This document shows positions 18,801 to 26,327 of a stretch of 64,000 bases of DNA, one piece after another. The stretch lies in assembly GCA_964648485.1 (NCBI GenBank), contig CAZYOF010000006.1:1-64000 (forward strand). The letters run 5' to 3'. The notes below the pieces were generated by a model. It worked only from the letters and a program-made list of their open reading frames with translations, was not told the origin of the DNA and ran no database searches. The stretch's first letter is position 1. Each line of letters begins with the position of its first letter. Origin of the DNA: DAIOEK01 sp964648485 (GTDB lineage: Bacteria > Chloroflexota > Anaerolineae > Anaerolineales > Anaerolineaceae). The translations under genes and the position numbers were made by a program.

Positions 18801-21232
18801 ATGCCTAATCCGTAACTGACACGCCAGCGTAGATTCTCAGGCAGACTATTAATCTGCTCTGTAAGTGAAGCAAATAATTTTTGGGCTGCTTCTTTTTCAC
18901 CCATTTTCGTAAGAATTTCTGCGAGAAGCAGAATAAACCTGGTTTCAGAAGGTTCACGTACTGACGCATTCTGTATCACATCACGGCTATAATCCAATAA
19001 AGCTATGGTTTCAGCATCATTCGGATTAATCTGATCGGCGTCGGGAGTGAGGTCATCCACAACCAGCTGCCCTAACAACATATACGCTTCTGTACCAACC
19101 GGGTTGAGATCTACCAGCTGCTGAAGCGGCAATAAAGCATCAGATTTCCGGTTGATTTTGATCAGCGTTTTCGCGTAATCAAGAAGGATTGTCTGGTCAC
19201 TCGGGAATTTCTTGGCAAGGTCAGCATAAATATCCTCTGCCTCCTGCCATTGTCCAGTTTTTTGATAGCTCTCAGCCAGGGTTCGGACAAATTCAAGGTT
19301 TGTAGGGTCGATTGCAGCAGCTTTTTGGAATAGAGGGATTGCCTCAGAAGCCGATCCATTCTTAAAGAGTTGGGTACCGAGGGAGAAATTTAGTTTTGCT
19401 GAATTTGGTACTGCTTTTACCGCGGTTTGTAAAATACTAAAAGCTTTATCCAGGTTTTCGTTTGCGGTGTGAAAGTTTACCAGTTTTATCCAAGGATCTT
19501 CCAACTCTGGTGATAACGTAATTGCCTTTTCATAGTTTTCACCTGCTTTTTGATAATCGCCCAATTGTTGATAAGCATCACCAAAAATCAAGAATCCTTC
19601 CCCACTTGTTGGAAACTGCTCAATATAATCCTTGCAAATAGCGAGCGCTTTTTCTGCCTTGCCTGAATGAATTGCACATGCTGCATATGACAGATCATCC
19701 TTGGGATTTTTACCCTTTGGATTATCAAGTAATTTTTCCCAATATCCTAAAGCATTATCATAATCCGCTTCTTCTTCATGACTATTTGCCAAAATACGAA
19801 GAGAATCAGGATTCCCTTCATCCAACAGGAGGGAGGCTGCTGCCAATTGACGAGCTTTGATATGATTCTTCTTTTCAAAAGCGATTTTTGCTCTGATCTT
19901 GATTGCTTCCTGCTGTACCGGTAACCCTGCAGGCATCATGGCAAGTAATTGATCCACTTTATCCAGTAATTTTATCTGGGCACAAATATCCATAATACGT
20001 TTGAGTGATTCTGTTTCCGGAAAGGAGTCTGTTTTTAAAACAGTAATAATTCTATCGAGGAACAGATCTGTTTCCATGAGATTCCCCTGCCGGTATGCAA
20101 GCAAAGCTCTGGAAGCAAGCACAAAAGGATTTGCGGAATCACCAAATACTATCGATTGGGCTGCGTTTAAGTCATTATTTTGTAAGAAAGCCGTAACTAA
20201 TTCGGCTTTTGCCAGATCTGAATGAGGCACCAATTCAAGAACTTTTGTCCAGGCTCTAATTTTTGCTTCCCCTGTCAACAGTCGCGCTTTCTGAGCTTCA
20301 AGACGGGCTTGAGCCTGTTGTATTAATTCCTCCTGCTGGAGTAAATAGGTGGATTGGGTGTCATTTTCTGGACTGAACGATATTCTTTTCTGTTCCAGTG
20401 TTAATTTATTGATTAAATCCAATTGGTTGTCTAATTCCAATGGATCTTGTTCTCTCTTTGATAAAAGACCTTTTGTTTTTTCACCGTTTTGCTCAATCTC
20501 AGAAAATAAGATAGCTGAAAGTTCATGAGCCAACTCATCGTAGCCGTATCCATGGAGCCATTCCAGGGCTTTAATCCGGTTTACTTCATCTAAAATCCTG
20601 ACACTCTCGAGAAAATATGGTGAGGGATTACCCCGAGTATTCTCGTAACGTGAAAGGAGAATTCGAGCAAGTAACACGAAATATTCAATATCTGTAAGTA
20701 AAGTTGAGAATAAGCTGATTTCTTCCAGAAAGCCATTCGCATCAAGATCCATTGCGTACACCATTGATGCAGCTGATATCCAGTCTTCCTGATTGAATTG
20801 GGACCTTGAGAAATTATGAGAAATTTCCTTACACAGTCCTGCCCAGGAACCAGTTAAGCGACGCCTTTCTCTTAAGGCAATTGATAACATGACCGCTTCT
20901 TCCAGGGTGTTTACATATGTCGGGTTTTGCAGCACCTTTTGATAATAAGTGCTAACCTTTTGCCGTAATTCTGCAGGAAGCGTTTCTAACGGTTCGGAAT
21001 TCAGTAGTTCTCTTGTGATTGGCAGGTCTACCAACGCCAGAGCAATATTAATTACTGTCCAATTTTCTGGTTCTGTCCCACATTTATTTTTGCATTTTTC
21101 GATAGCATCAGGTTCATCAAATGCTTGAAAAAGGAGCGGATCCAGGTAGATAGTTTTAAACACGTCAGCCGCTAACGGGCTGGCGAATACATCTTTCAGT
21201 TGGAGAATCAAATCAGCTGGTTCCATAATCAT
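15830..21232 (-). CDS. Giant TPR-repeat protein, 1800 residues
   Basis: The first 300-400 residues are helical without clear repeats. From about 440 to the end the chain consists largely of TPR units (for example ESYQKTGQWQEAEDIYADLAKKFPSD and KAGENYEKAITLSPEL), interrupted near 1100-1370 by a less regular segment. It has no signal peptide or membrane helix, so it is predicted to be a cytosolic superhelical scaffold. ATGA overlap with the downstream clan CD peptidase implies equal expression and probably a complex. A TPR scaffold beside a caspase-like peptidase recalls the domain pairing in TPR-CHAT, but no relationship was shown. Confidence 0.85.
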   Translation of the reverse strand: MIMEPADLILQLKDVFASPLAADVFKTIYLDPLLFQAFDEPDAIEKCKNKCGTEPENWTVINIALALVDLPITRELLNSEPLETLPAELRQKVSTYYQKVLQNPTYVNTLEEAVMLSIALRERRRLTGSWAGLCKEISHNFSRSQFNQEDWISAASMVYAMDLDANGFLEEISLFSTLLTDIEYFVLLARILLSRYENTRGNPSPYFLESVRILDEVNRIKALEWLHGYGYDELAHELSAILFSEIEQNGEKTKGLLSKREQDPLELDNQLDLINKLTLEQKRISFSPENDTQSTYLLQQEELIQQAQARLEAQKARLLTGEAKIRAWTKVLELVPHSDLAKAELVTAFLQNNDLNAAQSIVFGDSANPFVLASRALLAYRQGNLMETDLFLDRIITVLKTDSFPETESLKRIMDICAQIKLLDKVDQLLAMMPAGLPVQQEAIKIRAKIAFEKKNHIKARQLAAASLLLDEGNPDSLRILANSHEEEADYDNALGYWEKLLDNPKGKNPKDDLSYAACAIHSGKAEKALAICKDYIEQFPTSGEGFLIFGDAYQQLGDYQKAGENYEKAITLSPELEDPWIKLVNFHTANENLDKAFSILQTAVKAVPNSAKLNFSLGTQLFKNGSASEAIPLFQKAAAIDPTNLEFVRTLAESYQKTGQWQEAEDIYADLAKKFPSDQTILLDYAKTLIKINRKSDALLPLQQLVDLNPVGTEAYMLLGQLVVDDLTPDADQINPNDAETIALLDYSRDVIQNASVREPSETRFILLLAEILTKMGEKEAAQKLFASLTEQINSLPENLRWRVSYGLGITSGQMGEFEVALAALQEAAQQNPQNMQIHQQLAEAFIKANLSQSALQAAQQALAIDPRDPDNLIWYANFCIRSHDLPEALSTMDAIIKIQPENSNLRIQLGAMHLQAGDLKNARHTFDRLIAENKLSPGQFQQMAQLLADNKEYVDAASILKQGIQQDPQSSLPLLMDLVQYEQKAGDISSALNTLETAIAMDPGNVYLQVIKADMFAFEGIYGDAILTLEGILNTISPDGSTNHPFEFRSSVLLRLAFLYRKAGEFEKAATAARSILEFEPDSAEANYILADLASQALDFTNLQTQLSSSQSSMENGSQASDMLVLLNIYMSQLAGTNLYQNDTLALNNRWYLWNTALENISLPADRRDEQSLQSLTTELENINLDEIDLLLPTRGNQDALLPDVPAYDILMSSPIPYLVLAEAATITGLYDTAYELLNQTRDRFPLDTLPVYCLARLYVIQAEDFRLYESVKIKKHLPPSDSLSLGSYETFEELILAVERVSESPIIKAWHTRGIAAFHPTLDNIAAVDDTGVFVKEPRFKIAKLAKENNVAGLIQAIQKDPENSLRRIEGAVLSMDKAPQEALQMLDEFETRLSSHPIVLAGYALTAGEAGESEEALAAIEKALSIWNDEPLWHVFASKWSRDLKFYEGAVAHLKAAADLEPENFEYALEIGKSALEMSDPQMAIQYLRKAAHLDPIKYQPWLYMAKTYQLIGDLPQAIASIERAVTLAPNEAEPQVFSAGLSLDAGHIEDALKKIDNAIRLDPRNVEGIIVKTKALKFAGHADEALELIERSLGKVANTLPLLIAKAEVIRDKEGQKAYLKSLQEIAQDYPRDAQILQMYAQALAENGSPADALQITQHAIKADPDNLPMHLLAGRLLRSTGQLDQAIDHFSACINIDPELIEAYLEMARTYQERRDFTKAISLFEQVIDIAPNDFRGYYQLGLLLRDAKDYRGAETMLRRASELNKDDVNILRQLGAIIALNLVHHPQEASVHS

Positions 21233-21259
21233 ACCCTGTGGGACATTGGATTTTTTGTG

Positions 21260-21592
21260 CTATACCATTGAGGAAATTTGTAATACGAGCCAATACGCTC
21301 CCGCCATCATAATCAGACCAACAACTACCAGAAATACTCCGATCCCTGCACTCGTTTTTATCAGCCCGTTAAGAGCGCCCAGAAGAGCGGATGCATTACC
21401 AACCAGTCCAGATACATCTTCTGTGATCCCTTTCTGAGCCATTTTTGCTGTTTGATCTGCCAGGGTGGAGATATCTTTACCCATTGATCTGGATACCAGA
21501 ATAAATATGCCTATGCACATGGAAATTAATCCCAGCAGAAAAACACCGGTAGCCATCGTCAGCAGAAAATCTGGGATACTCATATCAAACAT
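21260..21592 (-). CDS. Small two-helix membrane protein of the TPR-peptidase operon
   Basis: This 110-residue protein has a membrane helix at about 8-34 and another at about 82-106. They are joined by a polar loop (SRSMGKDISTLADQTAKMAQKGITEDVSGLVGN). No family was recognised. AGGAGG precedes the ATG. It is the first gene after the candidate sigma-54 promoter and lies 27 bases before the giant TPR gene. It could be the membrane anchor or sensor of the complex; that is inference. Confidence 0.75.
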   Translation of the reverse strand: MFDMSIPDFLLTMATGVFLLGLISMCIGIFILVSRSMGKDISTLADQTAKMAQKGITEDVSGLVGNASALLGALNGLIKTSAGIGVFLVVVGLIMMAGAYWLVLQISSMV

Positions 21593-21629
21593 TTCAGCCT
21601 CCTGAAAAACTTATTCAAGAGGCTATATT

Positions 21630-21649
21630 GCAAGAATTATGCCGTGCCA
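21630..21649 (-). promoter_or_regulatory. Candidate sigma-54 promoter of the membrane protein-TPR-peptidase operon
   Basis: The minus strand reads CGGCATA-ATTC-TTGCAA. Against the consensus TGGCACG-N4-TTGC it has the invariant GG and GC exactly ten bases apart, and a perfect TTGC. Mismatches are the first T and the last two bases of the -24 element. The predicted start near 21619 leaves a 27-base leader with AGGAGG. The genes immediately upstream encode sigma-54 and its activator. Confidence 0.55.
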
Positions 21650-21666
21650 ATGGGATTTATGGTTTA

Positions 21667-22839
21667 TCAGGCGTGTTGATTAAATTCCGGAGGAAGATGG
21701 GCAAAATCAATTACAGGATCATCACAGAAAAGCATAGTCCGTTCTATCACATTTGCCAGTTCGCGGATATTCCCCGGCCATTCATATTTTATTAATGCCT
21801 GGAGTGCGTTCGGGGTCATTCCATCAATGTTCATTCCCAGAGAGGCATTTCCCTTACGGATGAAATAACCTACAAGATCAGGGATATCCTGTTTTCTCTC
21901 TCTCAAGGCGGGCAAATGAAGATCTACCACCTTCAACCGGTAATACAAATCTTCACGGAATTTGCCATCTGTGATCATGTTCATCAGGTTACGGTTTGAT
22001 GCGGCAAGAACCTGGATATCTACTTTTATCAGAGCCGTTCCGCCCACTCTACGGAAACTTTGTTCTTCAATGGCTCGTAAAAGTTTTCCCTGAATATCCA
22101 GCGGCATGGAAGAAAGCTCATCCAGGAAGAGAATGCCCCCATCAGCAACTTCCATCAGTCCTACTTTCTTCTTTTCAGCTCCGGTGAATGCTCCAGCTTC
22201 ATATCCAAATAGTTCTGATTCAAGCATAGTTGGTTGTATAGCCGCGCAGTTGATAGCGATAAACGGTTTACCGGAGCGCGGTCCATTTTTATGAATGAAT
22301 TTTGCCAGGACCTCTTTACCGGTTCCGGTTTCTCCGGTAATAATGACCGATACAGCTGCTGTGGCGGCTCTTTTTGCCTGTGAAAGAACGGTTTTCATAG
22401 CTTGCGTATCACCTACTACGAAGTCAAGGTCTTGATGCTGAGCACTGCGTAAATGAGCAAGCTCACGACGCATGGCAACAATTTCCTGGGCTCTCTGAAT
22501 TGATAATTCAAGTTGGGCTAACTCTATTGGTTTCTGTAAAAAGTCATGGGCGCCATTTTTCATTGCATCCACAGCCATATCAATATCACCATAAGCTGTG
22601 ATCAAAATAATGGGCGGTCTCAGCGGCATACTGGCAGTCTCTGCCAATAAATTCGGACCATAACCATCCGGGAGATTAACATCAAGAAGGACAATATCAG
22701 CATTTTCTTTTTGTAAAGAAACCCGTGCATCGCCCAGGGTGGCAACTCCATTTACCTCGTAGCCTTTGTTTACCAGGAATTCTGAAATGAATTTTCGTGC
22801 ATTTTCTTCGTCGTCTACGATGAGAATGGTTGCGCTCAT
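21667..22839 (-). CDS. NtrC-family response regulator without DNA-binding domain
   Basis: A sigma-54 activator with a receiver domain (about 1-120, Asp53 in LLDVNLPDG, acidic pair Asp9-Asp10) and a AAA+ domain. The latter has Walker A GETGTGKE, the sigma-54-contact loop GAFTGA in YEAGAFTGAEKKK, Walker B ILFLDELSS and WPGNIRELANVIER. The 390-residue chain ends at HLPPEFNQHA straight after the AAA+ lid. The Fis-type helix-turn-helix found in most NtrC proteins is missing, and no room remains for it before the next gene. It should activate from solution, as FlgR-type regulators do. Its start overlaps the kinase stop (ATGA). Confidence 0.93.
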   Translation of the reverse strand: MSATILIVDDEENARKFISEFLVNKGYEVNGVATLGDARVSLQKENADIVLLDVNLPDGYGPNLLAETASMPLRPPIILITAYGDIDMAVDAMKNGAHDFLQKPIELAQLELSIQRAQEIVAMRRELAHLRSAQHQDLDFVVGDTQAMKTVLSQAKRAATAAVSVIITGETGTGKEVLAKFIHKNGPRSGKPFIAINCAAIQPTMLESELFGYEAGAFTGAEKKKVGLMEVADGGILFLDELSSMPLDIQGKLLRAIEEQSFRRVGGTALIKVDIQVLAASNRNLMNMITDGKFREDLYYRLKVVDLHLPALRERKQDIPDLVGYFIRKGNASLGMNIDGMTPNALQALIKYEWPGNIRELANVIERTMLFCDDPVIDFAHLPPEFNQHA

Positions 22840-24809
22840 GAATCTACTCCTCCATTTGGTTTACACGCCGGCAGGCAGACATGAAAAACTGTTCCACCTG
22901 GGAATGAGTTTACACTAATACTGCCACGATGGGCATTAATTATTCTTTTTGTTATTGCCAACCCCAAACCGGTTCCTTGCGGATTGTTCGTGACAAAGGG
23001 TTCAAATATATGTTCCCGAATTTCATCTGGAATGCCCGGTCCATTATCTGAAACCGTTACCTCAATTTCTGGTGATGCTCCTCTAGTTACCTGCTTATTC
23101 GTCATTTTAACAGCAAGTACGCCACCTGTCTTCATTGCCTGAACTGCGTTATTTACCAGATTAGTGAATACCTGCTCTAATGCACGGGCATCCCCAATTA
23201 CCCACATGATATCCGGGTCCATTTGAAAGTAGGCTTGAACATTTGCTTTTGAAAACCGGGGACGCCAACGTTCAAGAAATCTCTGGAGAAGCATCCCCAG
23301 ATCCACAGGATCCATTTTATATTCCATTGGACGGGAAAAGGATAGAACAGATTCCATCAGATGTGTGAGGCGGTTGCAGTCATGCTGCAAGCGGTTTATC
23401 GTTTCTTGCTGTGGATCGTCTGGCGCAGTGTTCATTTGCAACAACTGTAAACCGGTGGAAATATTATTTACCGGATTTCTTACCTCATGTGCAAAGATTG
23501 CAGTCACCTCTCCCAGTAATGCTCGCTGTTCGAGCTGTTGGGTTCGAACGCGGATTAATTCGTTTTCGCTGATATCCTGAATTATCACAAGAATGGCAAG
23601 TAAACCGTCATCTGCTGTTACTGGAATGGTCTGGATATGACCAAGAAAAGTCTGCCCGTTGCGCCGGTGAAGGGTGATATTCCCCAGATTGTGAGTAGGT
23701 ATGCCTTCTAATGCAGCTTTGAGTGCCGGGATCAGGCTATCGGTGCCCACGATGATATTCTCCAGCGGGAATCCGATCACTTCTGATTCACCATAACCGA
23801 GCATCATTTCTGCAGCCGGGTTCAAACTTTCAATTGTCAGATCCTTCCGGACAATTAGAATACCTTCCAGGGTGTTCTGAATTGCCATTTCGCGGACGAT
23901 CTGCGCCTTATGATGTTGTGCAAGTGTTTGATTTAGATTTTGCACCAAGACATGATGATAGAGTGCACTGCTAAAGGAGCCGCTGAGTAATTCCATCACT
24001 TTTTCAAGAACTGACGAAGGTTGTCCCTGACTATCAGAGATTACCAGAATGCCCAGATGGGCGCTTTCCTGACGAAGAAAAGATACCCCAATATATGGAA
24101 GGTTTCCAACACGAGCGATCCGGTGAAATTCATGCACCACCCTTTTGCCCGGAATCCATATCTCAGGATCAGAATCAACCGGAAGAGTACCAGCTGATAT
24201 TGAATCCGGGAAGATGGGCAAATCGGTGTTTTCTGTTGATGCTGATTTTTCGTATTGTTGAAGAACCGGGTTGTATTGATAGACACATAAATACCGTGCC
24301 TGGGTTAAGACTAATCCAATATCCAGCATCTGGCTCATGCAGGTAGAAGAATCTGGCTGGCTGATAAGGTTAAACAGGTTTTGCATGGTCTGGTTATATG
24401 TTTCCAGCCATTCCTGATTCTCATTGTTTTGTTGAGCAATATTCTGGGGGGTGATACTGAGGAGAAACCAGCTTCCACCCGGATCGAGCGATGTTGGTTT
24501 GATGACCACTTCAATTGGATCACGCATGTGACGATTTAATCGGGTAATATGCTCACCCGGTTGAATCATTTCATACCTGCTTAAATCTGGAAACAGGTTT
24601 TTTAATTCTACCTGTGATAATTCATTCATCGAAAATGCAGTGAGTTTGAGAAATTCGGGATTAGCAGCAAATAAATGAGTCTGCCGTGGTTCGAGAATCA
24701 CGGCAGGGGTATTCAACAGACTAAGAAGTGTAGAAAACTCATTAACGCCCGGGTTTTTCCCACGCCAAAATGGTTGAAATGGGGCATGGGGAGACAACAA
24801 ATTACTCAT
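22836..24809 (-). CDS. Soluble PAS-GAF-PAS histidine kinase
   Basis: The 657-residue kinase has an N-terminal PAS-like region (about 25-120), a GAF-like region (about 140-300) and a second PAS (about 310-415). The HisKA domain follows with His441 in FAHEVRNPVNNIS, then a HATPase domain with NLVNNAVQAMK, VSDNGPGIP and GTGLGLAITKRII. No membrane helix is evident, so the signal is probably cytosolic. It is of the NtrB kind and overlaps both the downstream regulator and the upstream rpoN, making the regulator its obvious partner. Confidence 0.92.
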   Translation of the reverse strand: MSNLLSPHAPFQPFWRGKNPGVNEFSTLLSLLNTPAVILEPRQTHLFAANPEFLKLTAFSMNELSQVELKNLFPDLSRYEMIQPGEHITRLNRHMRDPIEVVIKPTSLDPGGSWFLLSITPQNIAQQNNENQEWLETYNQTMQNLFNLISQPDSSTCMSQMLDIGLVLTQARYLCVYQYNPVLQQYEKSASTENTDLPIFPDSISAGTLPVDSDPEIWIPGKRVVHEFHRIARVGNLPYIGVSFLRQESAHLGILVISDSQGQPSSVLEKVMELLSGSFSSALYHHVLVQNLNQTLAQHHKAQIVREMAIQNTLEGILIVRKDLTIESLNPAAEMMLGYGESEVIGFPLENIIVGTDSLIPALKAALEGIPTHNLGNITLHRRNGQTFLGHIQTIPVTADDGLLAILVIIQDISENELIRVRTQQLEQRALLGEVTAIFAHEVRNPVNNISTGLQLLQMNTAPDDPQQETINRLQHDCNRLTHLMESVLSFSRPMEYKMDPVDLGMLLQRFLERWRPRFSKANVQAYFQMDPDIMWVIGDARALEQVFTNLVNNAVQAMKTGGVLAVKMTNKQVTRGASPEIEVTVSDNGPGIPDEIREHIFEPFVTNNPQGTGLGLAITKRIINAHRGSISVNSFPGGTVFHVCLPACKPNGGVDS

Positions 24810-26215
24810 GATTTACCAGATGATGCATGTCGCAGGTGAGCTGGGAGTATGCCTTCCATCGCGCGATATTTTGCTACCGTCCGGCGGGCAACAAGATAAC
24901 CCAATTTAGCCAAAATTTCAGCGAGTTCCGTATCACTATACGGGTGTGATTCTTTTTGAATGATATCCTGCAACGCAGTGCGGATGTGCAGGCTCCGATC
25001 AAAGAATTTTGCAAAAGGCACGATACGTCCATTGGGTAGTTGAATCGCCTTATTGGATACCGCTCTTGAAATCGTCGATTCGTGGACTTCTAATTCTTTG
25101 GCAAGTTGTGCACGTGTGATGGGCTTGAGCTCGCCTTCACCATGTAGAATAAATTCCTTTTGGATGGTGGCTATCCGCGCCATCAACCTTTCCATTGTAT
25201 GGTTACGCTGTTGAAGGCACTTAACAAAAAGTGATGCGCGCTCCAGATCTGATTTCCAGTCATCCACCTTATCATTATTCACTTCTTTAATAGCCTGCCG
25301 GAACATGGGGTTAATCCGTAATGTACCGGATATTGGCATAATGATTTCAATTACCAATGGACCCTTTGAGTCGTCATTCAGATGGTTGATGACAATATCA
25401 GGTCGGTGGAAAACATGATCATCATTCTTTGATTGCTCTCGAGAATCACCCCAATGAGATCTTGCCGGAAATGGATTCAGGTTGTTCCCGATGAATGTGG
25501 CAATTTCCTGAACTGTTTTTAAGTTGGTTTTGAGTAAATGAGCCAGGTCTGAATATTGGTGCCGACTGAGCATATGAATGCCTGACTTGACAGCTTCCTG
25601 GGCAAGCGGAGGAATCTCATTTGTCTCTGCAAGAACTTCCAATTGAATCAACATCGCCTCTTGCGGGGATGCAGAACCAACACCGATCGGCTCGGCATGC
25701 TGAATTAATTTCTTAATATTTTCAATTCTTGATAATGGGACATGATGATACTGAGCTACTTCAATGAGGGGTATAGTCAATAATCCGTCCTCATCCAGAT
25801 GTGTCAGAAGATAGGCTGCCAACCCTCGATCCTGAGCATCCAGTTCAGGGGCGATCTGTCGTAAAACAAAAGTAGGCAGATCTTCTGTAGCCGCACCAAT
25901 ATTATCTTCAGGCATATCCTCTTCGGGAATGGTATTCCCGGAAAAGAAATCTTCACGAGGAGAGACAAAGACGATAGGTTCTTCGGAGAGCTGGGTTTTT
26001 GGTCTGGAACAAACCGGGCAGGTTTCCTGGTTTTGAAGCAAACGGTTGCAGGAAGGACATCGCCTTTCTTCCACCATCTCCAGGGCTGGATTGGATGCCA
26101 GTTCTGCTTCGATCTTCTGATGCAACTCTTCAGCAGTTAAACTGAGAAGCGTCATCGTTTGAGCAAGATGGGCAGTAGTCAGGTGTCGCTGGGATTGGTT
26201 CTGTATTTGAAACAT
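24806..26215 (-). CDS. rpoN: RNA polymerase sigma-54 factor with zinc-ribbon insertion
   Basis: Sigma-54 directs polymerase to -24/-12 promoters and needs an AAA+ activator. The Gln/Leu-rich activator-interacting region (HLAQTMTLLSLTAEELHQKIEAELASNPALE) opens the protein, and the RpoN box ARRTVAKYR lies near the end. The typical HTH (HESTISRAVSNKAIQLPNG) precedes it. Directly after the N-terminal region comes an unusual four-cysteine knuckle, Cys53-x2-Cys56 and Cys66-x2-Cys69. Length is 469. It overlaps the kinase gene by ATGA, so factor, kinase and activator are co-expressed. Confidence 0.95.
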   Translation of the reverse strand: MFQIQNQSQRHLTTAHLAQTMTLLSLTAEELHQKIEAELASNPALEMVEERRCPSCNRLLQNQETCPVCSRPKTQLSEEPIVFVSPREDFFSGNTIPEEDMPEDNIGAATEDLPTFVLRQIAPELDAQDRGLAAYLLTHLDEDGLLTIPLIEVAQYHHVPLSRIENIKKLIQHAEPIGVGSASPQEAMLIQLEVLAETNEIPPLAQEAVKSGIHMLSRHQYSDLAHLLKTNLKTVQEIATFIGNNLNPFPARSHWGDSREQSKNDDHVFHRPDIVINHLNDDSKGPLVIEIIMPISGTLRINPMFRQAIKEVNNDKVDDWKSDLERASLFVKCLQQRNHTMERLMARIATIQKEFILHGEGELKPITRAQLAKELEVHESTISRAVSNKAIQLPNGRIVPFAKFFDRSLHIRTALQDIIQKESHPYSDTELAEILAKLGYLVARRTVAKYRAMEGILPAHLRHASSGKS

Positions 26216-26223
26216 ATGTCACC

Positions 26224-26252
26224 AGTATAGTATCCTTTCACAAATGTTGCAA
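26224..26252 (-). promoter_or_regulatory. Promoter of the rpoN operon
   Basis: TTGCAA, 17 bases, then TATACT on the minus strand. The hexamer ends eight bases before the rpoN ATG, giving a leaderless or nearly leaderless transcript. Confidence 0.65.
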
Positions 26253-26299
26253 CTTATATGCCCGGTCAATTTAGGAAAAATAAGGCTGTTTGTATAGTC

Positions 26300-26308
26300 T
26301 GGTAGAAT
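26300..26308 (+). promoter_or_regulatory. Extended -10 promoter of trmFO
   Basis: TGG-TAGAAT; the predicted start near 26315 leaves a 13-base leader containing AAGGA before the trmFO ATG. Confidence 0.5.
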
Positions 26309-26327
26309 CGCTGAATAAGGATAGATC

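Noticed and set aside
15830..21232. Tandem DNA repeat or CRISPR-like array
   Set aside because: The repetition is at the protein level (TPR units of 34 residues) with strongly diverged codons. No direct DNA repeats with spacers occur here or elsewhere in the window.
21630..21650. TGGCACG with TTGC as a perfect sigma-54 promoter
   Set aside because: These two elements are nine bases apart, not four. The overlapping, less perfect CGGCATA element has the correct spacing and is reported.
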